Source: Pseudomonas sp. M47T1
GTDB taxonomy: Bacteria; Pseudomonadota; Gammaproteobacteria; Pseudomonadales; Pseudomonadaceae
Reading direction: 5' to 3'
Assembly: GCF_000263855.1 (NCBI RefSeq)
Contig: NZ_AJWX01000003.1
Span: 347,097 to 411,096, forward strand
Length of the DNA: 64,000 nt
The translations under genes and the position numbers were made by a program. Below, in pieces: positions 34,566 to 44,100 of the stretch. Numbering within the stretch: position 1 is the stretch's first letter; each line of letters begins with the position of its first letter. Below the pieces are notes generated by a model. That model ran no database searches. It was not told where the DNA came from and saw only the letters and a list, made by a program, of their open reading frames with translations.

Positions 34566-35528
34566 GTGAAGGCATTGCAAGGCGTTGAAGGACATGTGGA
34601 GTGGGTAGACCATCCGAGCGCGGATTGCGACGTGGGTCAAGTGAAAATTCGGACAGCTGCCGCGGGCCTCAATCGCGCCGATTTGCTGCAGCGCGCCGGC
34701 CTGTATCCGCCGCCACCGGGCGCCAGCCATGTACTGGGCCTGGAGTGCGCCGGCGTGATCAGCGAGGTGGGCCCCGGGTCGTCCTGGCAGGTGGGCGATC
34801 GGGTGTGCACGTTGCTGGCCGGTGGCGGCATGGCCGAAGAGGTTGTGGCGGACGGTCGCCATGTGCTGCCGGTGCCGGCGGGGCTGTCGCTGATCGAAGC
34901 GGCGGCGATTCCCGAGGTGTACGCCACGGTGTGGTTGAACCTGTTCCAGCTGGCGGCGCTCAAGCCGGGTGAAAAAGTGCTGCTGCACGCCGGTGCCAGT
35001 GGCATCGGCTCGGCCGCTATCCAGCTGTGCAAGGCATTTGGCAACCCGACCTGGGTCAGCGTCGGTTCGGCCGAGCGCCTGGCCTACTGCGAGGCCCTGG
35101 GGGCCCAGGGTGGCGTGGTGCGCGGTGATGGCCTGGAGGCCTTGAGCGATTTCGGCCCGTTCGACGTGATCCTCGATCCGGTGGGTGCCAACTACGCCGA
35201 CCTGAACCTGAAGGTCACGGCCGTGGATGCGCGCTGGGTGCTGATCGGCTTGATGGGCGGCACCCAGGCCAATATCGACCTGGGCAAGGTGTTGGGCAAG
35301 CGCGTGCAATTGCTGGGTTCGACCTTGCGCAGCCGCAGTGACCAGTTCAAGGCCGATCTGCTCAGCGACCTGGGTCAGCACGTGTGGCCGTTGTTCGAGG
35401 AAGGGCGGTTGAAGCCGCAGGTGGCGCGTACGTTCGCCATTGGCGACGCGCAAGCGGCGTTTGCCGAGCTGGCAAGTAACCAGGTCTCGGGCAAGGTCGT
35501 TCTGGTGATCGATCCAACCCTGGTCTGA
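34566..35528 (+). CDS. NAD(P)H quinone oxidoreductase, zinc-independent MDR family (PIG3-like)
   Basis: A 320-residue medium-chain dehydrogenase/reductase of the quinone oxidoreductase/TP53I3 class. The N-terminal GroES-like domain contains GLNRADLLQRAGLYPPPPGA and LGLECAGVI; the Rossmann domain has the nucleotide motif HAGASGIGSAAIQLCKAFG and FDVILDPVGANY. Structural or catalytic zinc ligands are absent, as expected for this subfamily. It reduces quinones or enones with NAD(P)H. The start at 34566 follows GGAGG. Confidence 0.92.
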   Translation: MKALQGVEGHVEWVDHPSADCDVGQVKIRTAAAGLNRADLLQRAGLYPPPPGASHVLGLECAGVISEVGPGSSWQVGDRVCTLLAGGGMAEEVVADGRHVLPVPAGLSLIEAAAIPEVYATVWLNLFQLAALKPGEKVLLHAGASGIGSAAIQLCKAFGNPTWVSVGSAERLAYCEALGAQGGVVRGDGLEALSDFGPFDVILDPVGANYADLNLKVTAVDARWVLIGLMGGTQANIDLGKVLGKRVQLLGSTLRSRSDQFKADLLSDLGQHVWPLFEEGRLKPQVARTFAIGDAQAAFAELASNQVSGKVVLVIDPTLV

Positions 35529-35545
35529 TAGAACCGGTTGTGCCC

Positions 35546-35604
35546 TTCGCGGACATGGTCCGCTCCTACGGGGGGATCCTGTAGGAGCGGGCCGTGTCCG
35601 CGAA
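35546..35604. repeat. Paired inverted REP element
   Basis: Arms TTCGCGGACATGGTCCGCTC (from 35546) and its near-complement ending at 35604, 11 bases apart, lie between two convergent genes (the oxidoreductase and lapC). Confidence 0.88.
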
Positions 35605-35618
35605 AGGCGGCACGCGGT

Positions 35619-36974
35619 CTAGCGTTCGCGCAACGCTTCCGTGCGCGCTTTCAACACCGGCTTGAGCAGGTAATCCAGCACACTCTTCTCACCCGTGATG
35701 ATGTCCACCGTGGCGGTCATGCCCGGGATGATCACCAGCGGCTTGGCGTCGCCACCCAGGTGGTTGGCGTCGGTGCGCACCTGGATCAGGTAGAAGCTGT
35801 TGCCTTTGTCGTCGGTGATGGTGTCGGCGCTGATCAGTTCCAGCTTGGCTTTCAGGCCACCGTAGATGGTGTAGTCATAGGCGCTGAACTTGACCATCGC
35901 CGGTTGCCCCGGGTGCAGGAACGCCACGTCCTGGGGGCGGACCTTGGCTTCGATCAGCAGGTTGTCTTCCAGCGGCACGATTTCCACCATGTCGCTGCCC
36001 GGTTGCACCACGCCGCCGATGGTATTGACCTTCAGCGTCTTGATGATGCCGCGCACCGGCGACACCACCGTGGTACGGCTCACGCGGTCATCAATGGCGA
36101 TGCTGGTGGCCGTGATTTTCGACAGGTCGGTGCGCTTGGCGTTGAGGTCCTTTGAGGCGTCGGAGCGGAACTGCTGGTTCGACTCGTTCATCTTGCTCTT
36201 GATCTCGTTGATCCCCGCTTCCGCCCGTGGAATCGCCAGGGTGGTGGCGTCCATCTGCCCGCGAGCTTCCACCGCGCTGCGTTTGAGTCGCAGGATTTCC
36301 ACCGGCGAAATGGCCCCGGTACCCACTAACGGCGTCGACATGTTCAGCTCTTGCTGCAGCAGGCCCAGGCTGGAACGGTACTGGTCCTGCTTGGAGCGAA
36401 ACTCAGCCAGCTCCTGGGTTTTTTGCCGCAGTTGCTCGTTGAGCGTCTGCTGTTCACTGGCCAGGCGGCGCTGGCGCGACTGGTACAGGCCCATCTCGTC
36501 TTCGGCCACTTGCGGGGCCTTGGTACGCACTTCGTCGGAGATCACGAACGGCTTGCCGTCGGCTTCCGCCGACAATCGTTCCACCTGGGCCATCAGCGCA
36601 TAACGGTCGGCCTCGCTTTCGCCCTTGTTGGACAAAAAGCGCGTGTCGTCCAGGCGCAATAGGGTGTCGCCCTTGTTCACCACCTGGCCTTCGCGCACGT
36701 AGATCTCGGTGACGATACCGCCCTCCAGGTTCTGGATGACCTGAACCTTGCTGGACGGAATGGCCTTGCCTTCACCCATGGTGACTTCCTGCAGCACGGC
36801 AAACTTGGCCCAGATCAGGGCGGCCAGCAGCAGGGCGAAGCACAGCCACACGGTGATGCGCGTCAAACGCGGTGAATCCTGTAGCGCCGCGCTGGCAAGT
36901 TCGGGCATGAACTCGCTCTCGGCGGTCTTGCCGAAACTGCTGAAATAGCCCCGCAAGCCTTGGGAAGCTGACAT
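35619..36974 (-). CDS. lapC: Type I secretion membrane fusion protein LapC (HlyD family)
   Basis: A 451-residue periplasmic adaptor. One membrane helix (ITVWLCFALLLAALIWAKFA) near residue 45 is followed by a lipoyl/biotinyl-like half-motif (VQVIQNLEGGIVTEIYVREG), a long coiled coil (about 130-290), the second half-motif (VVSPVRGIIKTLKVNTIGGV) and the HlyD C-terminal signature (IPGMTATVDIITGEKSVLDY). It bridges LapB and LapE during LapA export. The start at 36974 is 8 bases after AGGAG; an in-frame start lies 9 bases upstream. It follows lapB by 11 bases. Confidence 0.95.
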   Translation of the reverse strand: MSASQGLRGYFSSFGKTAESEFMPELASAALQDSPRLTRITVWLCFALLLAALIWAKFAVLQEVTMGEGKAIPSSKVQVIQNLEGGIVTEIYVREGQVVNKGDTLLRLDDTRFLSNKGESEADRYALMAQVERLSAEADGKPFVISDEVRTKAPQVAEDEMGLYQSRQRRLASEQQTLNEQLRQKTQELAEFRSKQDQYRSSLGLLQQELNMSTPLVGTGAISPVEILRLKRSAVEARGQMDATTLAIPRAEAGINEIKSKMNESNQQFRSDASKDLNAKRTDLSKITATSIAIDDRVSRTTVVSPVRGIIKTLKVNTIGGVVQPGSDMVEIVPLEDNLLIEAKVRPQDVAFLHPGQPAMVKFSAYDYTIYGGLKAKLELISADTITDDKGNSFYLIQVRTDANHLGGDAKPLVIIPGMTATVDIITGEKSVLDYLLKPVLKARTEALRER

Positions 36975-36985
36975 CAATACCACTC

Positions 36986-39145
36986 CTAAACAGGCGTCTG
37001 GCCAACGCGGCCTTTGCGCAGGGCTTCGATCACCGCTTCCTTCGGACCGTCGGCCACGATACGGCCGTTGTCCAACACCACCAGGCGGTCAACCAGGCTG
37101 AGCATCGAGGTGCGGTGGGTGACCAGCAGCAGGGTCTTGCCGCCTACCCAGTTGTGCAGGCGCAGGCGCAGGGCGTCTTCGCTGGCGTTGTCCATATGGC
37201 TGGTGGGTTCGTCCAGCACCATGATGGGCGGGTCCAGCAGCAGTGAACGGGCCAGCAGCACGGCCTGGCGCTGGCCGCCGCTGAGCAGTTGGCCGCGCTC
37301 GCCCACGGGGCGGTCGAAGCCTTGCGGGTGCTGGCGGGCCAGTTCGGTGACGCCGGTCATCTCGGCCACTTCCAGCATGCGCGCGTCGCTCACATAGCGG
37401 GCACCCATGGTCAGGTTGTCGCGCAGGCTGCCGGCCAGCAGTGGCAGGTCGTGGGCCACGTAGCCGATCTGCTGTCGCAGGTCAGCCACGTCCAGTTGGC
37501 GCAGGTCCAGGTTGTCCAGCAGGATCTGGCCTTCCTCGGGTTCGTAGAAGCCCATCACCAAGCGTGCCAGGGTGCTTTTGCCCGAGCCGCTGCGGCCGAT
37601 GATGCCAATGCGTTCACCGGCGCGCATGCTGAAGCTGATATTGCCCAGTGCCGGGGCGTTCTGCCCGGCGTAGCGGAAGGTCACCTGGCTCATGGCCAGA
37701 GCACCTTGCAATTGCGTGCGCTCCAGCGGGCGCTGGCGCGGGTCGCGTTCCTGCGGCAGGGCCATCAGCGCATCGGTGCTGATCATGGTCAGTTGCGCTT
37801 GCTGGTAGCGGGTAATCAACCCGGCGATCTGGCCCAGGGGCGCCAGCACACGGCTGCTGAGCATGTAGCTGGCCACCAGGGCGCCGACGCTGAGGTTGCC
37901 GGCGATGATGGTGTACACACCGGCCACGATCACGGCCATGCCGGCGAACTGCTGGATGAACAGCGTGCCGTTGGTGGCCAGCGCGGCCAGGTTGCGCGCA
38001 TGGCTGTCCAGGCGGGTGAGGGCGCCGTGGGTGGATTCCCACTGGTACTGGCGCTCGCTCTCGGCGCTGCACGCCTTGATGCTTTCCAGGCCGCTGAGGG
38101 TTTCGATCAGCAGGGCCTGGCGCTCGGCGCCCAGGGCCAGGCTTTTCTGCACGGTATCGCGCAATTTGGCCTGGATGATCAGCGCAAAGCCGATGGTCAG
38201 CGGGAACGCGACGATCGGCACCAGCACCAGCCAGCCACCCAGCAGGCCGATCACCGCCAGCATCAGCACGGCAAAGGGCAGGTCGATGATACTGGTGAGG
38301 GTCACAGCCGTGAGGAATTCGCGCAGGCCCTGGAAGTCATGGATGCTCTGGGCGAAACCACCAATGGTGGCCGGCTTGGCTTTCATGGCCATGCCGGTGA
38401 TGCGCTCGAACAGCGTGGCCGACAGGATCAGGTCGGTTTTCTTGCCAGCGGTGTCCAGCAGGTGGGCGCGCAGCACGCGCAGCACCAGTTCGAACAGTGT
38501 GCCCACCAGCAAACCGATGGCCAGCACCCACAGGGTGGAGGTGGCCTGGTTGGGCACCACGCGGTCGTAGGTCTGCATCACGAACAGCGGCACCATCAGG
38601 CCCAGCAGGTTGATCATCAGGCTGGCGAGGATCGCGTCGCTGTACAGCCAGCGGGACAGTTTCAGGGTGTCGCGGAACCACGCATGCACGCGGGGCATCA
38701 GCGGCTGGCGCAGGTCTTCGAGTTCATGGCGCGGGCGCGCGAACAGCGCCTCGCCGGTGTATTCGGCGGCCAGTTCTTCCTGGGTTACCCACTGCTCGCC
38801 GCCTTCGGCTTCGCAGGGCAGTATCAGCGCGCGGCCGTCGTCGCCCAGGCGTCGCAGCACGGCGCAGCGGCCGCCCTTGAGCATCAGCAGCACCGGCAGG
38901 TTGAGCGCCGAAATGGCACCCAGCTCACGGCGCAGCAGGCGGGCCGACAAGCTGGCGCGGGCAGCGGCGCGCGGCAGCAGTTCGGCGCTCATGCGCTGTT
39001 GGGCCAGGGGCAGGCCGGCGCTCAGGCTGGCTCGGCTGACGGCGCAGCCATGTAGCTTGCACAGGATCAGCAAACCGTCCAGCAAGGGGTCATCGAAACT
39101 CAGGCGCGGGTCCGTTGCCGGCCCCGCAGGTTGCATGCTGGTCAC
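36986..39145 (-). CDS. lapB: Type I secretion ABC transporter LapB
   Basis: A 719-residue inner-membrane exporter. Residues about 1-140 are a degenerate C39-like peptidase domain without the catalytic Cys, as in RTX-adhesin exporters. Membrane helices span about 155-430. The ATPase domain has Walker A GRSGSGKST near 518, the signature LSGGQRQ near 618 and Walker B MVLDEPT near 640. It drives LapA export. The GTG at 39145 (VTSMQPAGPATDPR) lies 8 bases after GGAG; an ATG at 39136 is the alternative. Between lapE and lapC in one minus-strand cluster. Confidence 0.95.
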   Translation of the reverse strand: MTSMQPAGPATDPRLSFDDPLLDGLLILCKLHGCAVSRASLSAGLPLAQQRMSAELLPRAAARASLSARLLRRELGAISALNLPVLLMLKGGRCAVLRRLGDDGRALILPCEAEGGEQWVTQEELAAEYTGEALFARPRHELEDLRQPLMPRVHAWFRDTLKLSRWLYSDAILASLMINLLGLMVPLFVMQTYDRVVPNQATSTLWVLAIGLLVGTLFELVLRVLRAHLLDTAGKKTDLILSATLFERITGMAMKAKPATIGGFAQSIHDFQGLREFLTAVTLTSIIDLPFAVLMLAVIGLLGGWLVLVPIVAFPLTIGFALIIQAKLRDTVQKSLALGAERQALLIETLSGLESIKACSAESERQYQWESTHGALTRLDSHARNLAALATNGTLFIQQFAGMAVIVAGVYTIIAGNLSVGALVASYMLSSRVLAPLGQIAGLITRYQQAQLTMISTDALMALPQERDPRQRPLERTQLQGALAMSQVTFRYAGQNAPALGNISFSMRAGERIGIIGRSGSGKSTLARLVMGFYEPEEGQILLDNLDLRQLDVADLRQQIGYVAHDLPLLAGSLRDNLTMGARYVSDARMLEVAEMTGVTELARQHPQGFDRPVGERGQLLSGGQRQAVLLARSLLLDPPIMVLDEPTSHMDNASEDALRLRLHNWVGGKTLLLVTHRTSMLSLVDRLVVLDNGRIVADGPKEAVIEALRKGRVGQTPV

Positions 39146-39173
39146 GTGCAGTACTCCAAAAACCAAAGGGCAG

Positions 39174-40529
39174 TCACTTCATTTCCGGAAGGCGAGCTTC
39201 GTTCTTCACTTCCGACTGGGCAACGGCCTCGTTGGGCAGCACTACGCGTTCTTTTTCCAGCAGCACGCCCATGTTGGCCAGCACGCGGTACATCGAGAAT
39301 TCCTCGGTGTAGCGTACTTCGGTGTAGCGGCTGTTGGCGGTGTACAGCTCGTTTTCACTGTCCAGCAGGTCGAGCAGGGTGCGTTGGCCCAGGCCGAACT
39401 GGTCCTGGTAGGCCGCGCGCACCTTGGTGGTGGTCTCGGCGTACTCGCGGGCATACGGGGTCTGCACGTGGGCGTTGTCCATGGCGTGCCAGGCCAGCGC
39501 CAGGTTCTCGTTGAGCATGCGCAGGGCGTTGTTGCGGATGTCCATGGCCTGGTTGATTTTGTGCGCGTCGGACTGCAGGCGGGCCTTGTCGCTGCCGCCT
39601 TTGAACAGGTTGTAGTTCATCACCACGCCGGCGCGCCATTCGTTGTCGCGGCCCTGTTCTCCGGAAATGTTGTTGTTGGCGTCCACTGCCAGTTCGGCGT
39701 CGAAGCGCGGGTAGAACGGCGACTTCGCCACTTCGTACTGGCTTTCGGCGGCCTGCACGTCGGCCTGGGCCGATTTCAGGTAGGGGTTGTTGTCCAGCAT
39801 CTCCTGGCGGGCAGCGATGATGTCGGTGGGCACTTCGCCGCGGACGCTGGGTGGTGCTTCCAGCTCGTCGGGCATGCGCCCCACAGTGCTGAAGAAGTTG
39901 GCTTCGGCGTCGGCCAGGTTGACCTGGGCGGTGTACAGGTTGTTTTCCGCCAGCGCGCGACGGGCGCGGGACTGGTCGACGTCGGCGGTGCTGCCCACGC
40001 CACGTTCGCTACGCAGGCCGATCTGGTCGTTCACACGCAGGTGCGCTTGCAGGTTGTTCTTGGCCAAGGTCACCAATTCACGCTGCTTGAGCACGTTCAG
40101 GTACACCTCGATGGCGCGCAGGGCCTGGGTTTCGGCGGTGCCGCGCAGGTAATACGCGCGCGAATTGACCACGTCCTGGGTACGGGCTACTTCGTTCGGG
40201 GTGTTGAACCCGTCAAACAGCATTTGCCGCAGGCGCAGTTCCGACTGGGTGTAGTTCAGCGTTTCGGCGTTGTTGCCTTCGATAGCGCGGGTGGTGGGGT
40301 TGTCCGTGCGGGCGCGGCCGTACGCGGCCACCAGGTCTACGGACGGGTAGTACCCGCCCTTGGCAACTTTTTCATCCTCATCTGCGGACAGGCGGTTGTT
40401 CAGACTCGACTGGATTTCGGGGTGGTAGCTGATCGTGCTCTGAATCGCCTCTGTCAGCGTCATGCCGTGGGCTTGGGCGCAAGCCATCGCGATCAGGACC
40501 GCGCTGCAGATGGGGGTGTAAACGCGCAT
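39174..40529 (-). CDS. lapE: TolC-like outer membrane channel LapE
   Basis: A 451-residue outer membrane efflux protein. The signal peptide MRVYTPICSAVLIAMACAQA precedes two OEP repeats: MTLTEAIQSTISYHPEIQSS, SELRLRQMLFDGFNTPNEVA and, in the second half, DNEWRAGVVMNYNLFKGGSD. The C-terminal half has QFGLGQRTLLDLLDSENELY, a TolC-family hallmark. In the Lap system this channel also holds the LapA retention module. It is the first gene of lapEBC (minus strand), divergent from lapA. The start at 40529 is chosen for its signal peptide; upstream codons are not OEP-like. Confidence 0.94.
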   Translation of the reverse strand: MRVYTPICSAVLIAMACAQAHGMTLTEAIQSTISYHPEIQSSLNNRLSADEDEKVAKGGYYPSVDLVAAYGRARTDNPTTRAIEGNNAETLNYTQSELRLRQMLFDGFNTPNEVARTQDVVNSRAYYLRGTAETQALRAIEVYLNVLKQRELVTLAKNNLQAHLRVNDQIGLRSERGVGSTADVDQSRARRALAENNLYTAQVNLADAEANFFSTVGRMPDELEAPPSVRGEVPTDIIAARQEMLDNNPYLKSAQADVQAAESQYEVAKSPFYPRFDAELAVDANNNISGEQGRDNEWRAGVVMNYNLFKGGSDKARLQSDAHKINQAMDIRNNALRMLNENLALAWHAMDNAHVQTPYAREYAETTTKVRAAYQDQFGLGQRTLLDLLDSENELYTANSRYTEVRYTEEFSMYRVLANMGVLLEKERVVLPNEAVAQSEVKNEARLPEMK

Positions 40530-41104
40530 GGGGTGAATCTCCCTGGTGGTCTTAAATTGGTGCTGTGTTCGCCAAAAAAATGACGAAAAATAGGGTGCAA
40601 ACCGTTTCAGGCTTGTAACATGAGAGCTAAGAACATCCTTAGCTAAATCTAAGAACTTTTTCGAATAAGTCTTATGCGAAAAAAAACTTATGCGGTCTGA
40701 GGATTTCACGACATTGTTCTCATCAGGCCGCCTGCTATACCCACGGAAAGCCAAGAGTTACGGGCGGCGAAGAAAAGTTCAACAAAATTTTGCAGTATTG
40801 CGCAAGGAAGTAGCGAAGGGGAGAAAACAGGAGGGTTTTTGGCGACAATAAATTGTCACTCGCAGGCCGAAAACCTCTCTTGAACACTCACTGGTACACA
40901 AACTGTTTGGATCCTCCTGATTTCATTCAGGTTTTGCGGGTCGAACAGGGCGTTTCCAGGATTAGGTAGGGCCTGAAATCTAGCGCCGGGCAGTGCTCCC
41001 TCAGGGGAGCCCTCAGCAGACACCTCAGCCACACCGCTACGCGAAGCCGATAGCACTTTTTCTGCAAAACCCCATGCCCAGAGCGGCAGATGAGGAGTGC
41101 ACAT
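40530..41104. other. 575-base lapE-lapA divergent regulatory region
   Basis: No gene is seen. The lapE side is AT-rich and holds a hairpin (AGCTAAG...CTTAGCT, 40625-40644), ATAAG-T-CTTAT at 40665-40675 and a direct repeat of CTTATGCG at 40671 and 40687. A FleQ-like box lies at 40844-40857. The lapA side has a 16-base hairpin (GCTCCC-TCAG-GGGAGC, 40995-41010) and several GGA triplets, one in a strong ribosome site (GAGGAG, 41092-41097), which could be contacted by Rsm proteins. These suggest control by c-di-GMP and post-transcriptional regulation; the details are inferred. Confidence 0.6.
40844..40857. promoter_or_regulatory. FleQ-box-like site upstream of lapA
   Basis: GACAATAAATTGTC differs from the described FleQ consensus GTCANTAAATTGAC only by a symmetric pair of changes (second and thirteenth bases). 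It lies 248 bases upstream of the lapA ATG. FleQ is known to control lapA expression in P. putida in response to c-di-GMP. Confidence 0.6.
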
Positions 41105-44100
41105 ATGGCCACGTTGATTGGTGTAGTCAGTCAGGTAATCGGACACGTTTTTGCGATGGGTGCGGACGGCACGCGCCGCGAGGTGCATCAGGGCGACCGC
41201 CTGTTCGTGGGTGAACAACTGGACACGGGCGCCGACGGGGCCGTGGCCGTGCACCTGGAAAACGGCAAGGAACTGACCCTTGGGCGTGGCAGCGAGGTTA
41301 CCCTCAGCCAGCAGATGCTGGGCGGCGACTGGGCGCCTCACGTGGCCACTCAGGAGGCCACCGCGCCGACCCAGGCCGACCTTACCGACGTGCAGAAAAT
41401 CCAGCAGGCCATCGCCGCCGGCGCTGACCCTACCAAGGCCGCCGAGGCCACCGCCGCAGGTCCGGCAGCCTTGGGCACTTCGACCCAGGGCGGCGCCGAG
41501 GGTGGCGGCCACAGCTTCGTGCTGCTGACCGAAACCGGCGGCGCCATCGCCCCCGTGCTGGGCTACGCCACCGCCGGCTTCAACGGCGTGGCGGACTTTA
41601 CCGTGCCGCAAGTGGCTGCGCTGACCAACGCCAACACCGCCGCCCTGGTGGTGGACAACGGCGTGACCCTGACCGGCCTTGGCAATGGCGTCAGCGTCGA
41701 CGAGGCCAACCTGGCCGACGGCTCCAACCCGCAAACGGCCGCGCTGACCCAATCGAGCAGCTTCACTGTCACCGCCGCCGATGGCCTGAGCAACCTGGTG
41801 GTGGGTGGCATCACCGTGGTCAACAACGGTGCGGTAGTGGGCATCGGCCAGTCGATCACCACTGGCCTGGGCAACACCCTGACCATCACCGGCTACAACC
41901 CCACCACCGGCCAGGTCAGCTACAGCTACACCCTGACCGGGCCGGACACCCAGCCTGCCGGCGGCGGCGCCAACACCGTCACTGAAAACCTGGGCGTCAG
42001 CGCCACCGATTCCAACGGCACCAACAGCAGCGGCTCGTTCACCGTGACCGTGGTCGATGACGTGCCTCACGCCATCAACGACAACCCCACCACGCCTGCC
42101 ACCGAGCAGAACCTGGTGCTGACCGGCAACGTGCTGACCAACGACATCCAGGGTGCGGACCGCATTCCGATCACCGCCACCAGCGGGCCGATCACGGCCG
42201 GTACCTACACCGGCACCTACGGCACCCTGGTGCTGGCGTCCGACGGCACCTACACCTACACCCTCAACGCGGCTGGCCAGGCGTTCAACGACCTGCACGG
42301 CGGCGGCAAGGGCACTGACAGCTTCACCTACACCCTCAACGATGCCGACGGCGATACCAGCACCGCGGTGCTGACGCTGAACATCAACAACATCAACGAC
42401 GCGGTGACCATCACTGCGCCAGATGTGAACGGGGTCAATACCACCGTCAACGAGGCCAACCTGGCCAACGGCTCCAGCCCCGCTGCCGCGGCACTGACCC
42501 AGACCGGGCAGTTCACCGTCAGCGCGCCCGATGGCCTGCAAACCCTGACCATTGGCGGTGTGTCGGTGGTGACCAACGGCGTGGGCATCAGCTCGCCTGT
42601 CAGCGTTGTCACCCAATTGGGTACCCTGACCATCAACAGCTACAACGCCACCACTGGCGTGGTGAGCTACAGCTACACCCTGACCCATGCCGACACCCAT
42701 CCGGATGTCCAGGGCCCTAACACCATCACTGACACCTTCGCCGTGGTGGCTACCGACACCGACGGCAGCACCGCCAGCACCCAGTTGACCACCACCATCG
42801 TCGACGACGTGCCCAAGGCCGTGGCCGACACCGAGACCGTCACCGAAGGCGTCACCCTGCAAGGCAACGTGCTGACCAACGACGCCTCCGGCGCCGATGG
42901 CTTCGGCGGCGTGGTGGGCGTGAAGGCCGGCAGCGATACCTCCACCGCCGTCAGCGGCGGCGTTGGCGTGGCCATCGAAGGCACCTACGGCACCCTGACC
43001 ATCAATGCCGACGGCAGCAGCAGCTACCACGCCAATGCCAACATCACCAAGGACGGCGCCGTCAGCGATACGTTTACCTACTCGGTAGCGGACAAGGACG
43101 GTGACATCAGCACTACCACCGTCACCGTCACCATCAACGATGCGGGCCTGAAGGCCACCAACGTCGACGGCGCCACCGTGTTCGAAGCGGCGTTGCCCAC
43201 CGGCAGTCACCCGGACTCCACCGCTGAAGTGGGCACCGGCACCGTGGCCGGCTCCGTCACTGGCGGTGTCGGCGCGCTCACCTACAGCCTGCAAGGCGCC
43301 GATGCCAACGGCAACGTCACCAGCCAGTACGGCACCCTGCACCTGAACACCGATGGCAGCTACACCTACACCCTCAACGTCGCCCCGCAAGTGCCGGGCC
43401 TGGGTACCCTGGACACCTTCACTCTGGTGACCACCGACAGCGTCGGCAACCAGGTGGACAGCCAGGTCACCATCAAGATCGTCGACGACACGCCTACCGC
43501 CGTGCCGGACGCGGTCACCATGGCTGAAGGTCAGATTGCCCAAGGCAACGTGCTGGCCAATGACATTTCCGGCGCCGACGGCTTTGCCGGCGTCGTGGGT
43601 GTGCGGGCCGGCAGCGATACTTCCACGCCCGTCAGCGGTGGCGTGGGCACGGTCATCGCCGGCGCCTACGGCCAGTTGCTGATCCAGGCCGATGGCTCTG
43701 CGGTCTATCACGCCAACGCCAACTCCGTGGGCGAGGCAGGCGCCACCGATACCTTCACCTACTCGGTGATGGACAAGGACGGTGACATCAGCACCACCAC
43801 CGTCACCATTACCATCAACGACGCCGGCCTGGTGGCCAAGAACGTCGACGGCGTGACCGTGTTCGAAGCCGCGCTGGACACCACCAAGGACGGCAACGAC
43901 CTGGCCGCCGGCACCTCCACCGGCAGCCATCCGGATTCGCCACTGGAAACCGCCAGCGGCACCGTGGTGGGCTCGGTCACCGGTGGCGTGGGCACGCTGA
44001 CCTACAGCGTCTACGGCTCCGATACCAACGGCGACATGAAAGGCCAGTACGGCGTGATTCACATGAACGCCGACGGTACCTACACCTACACCCTGGTCAC

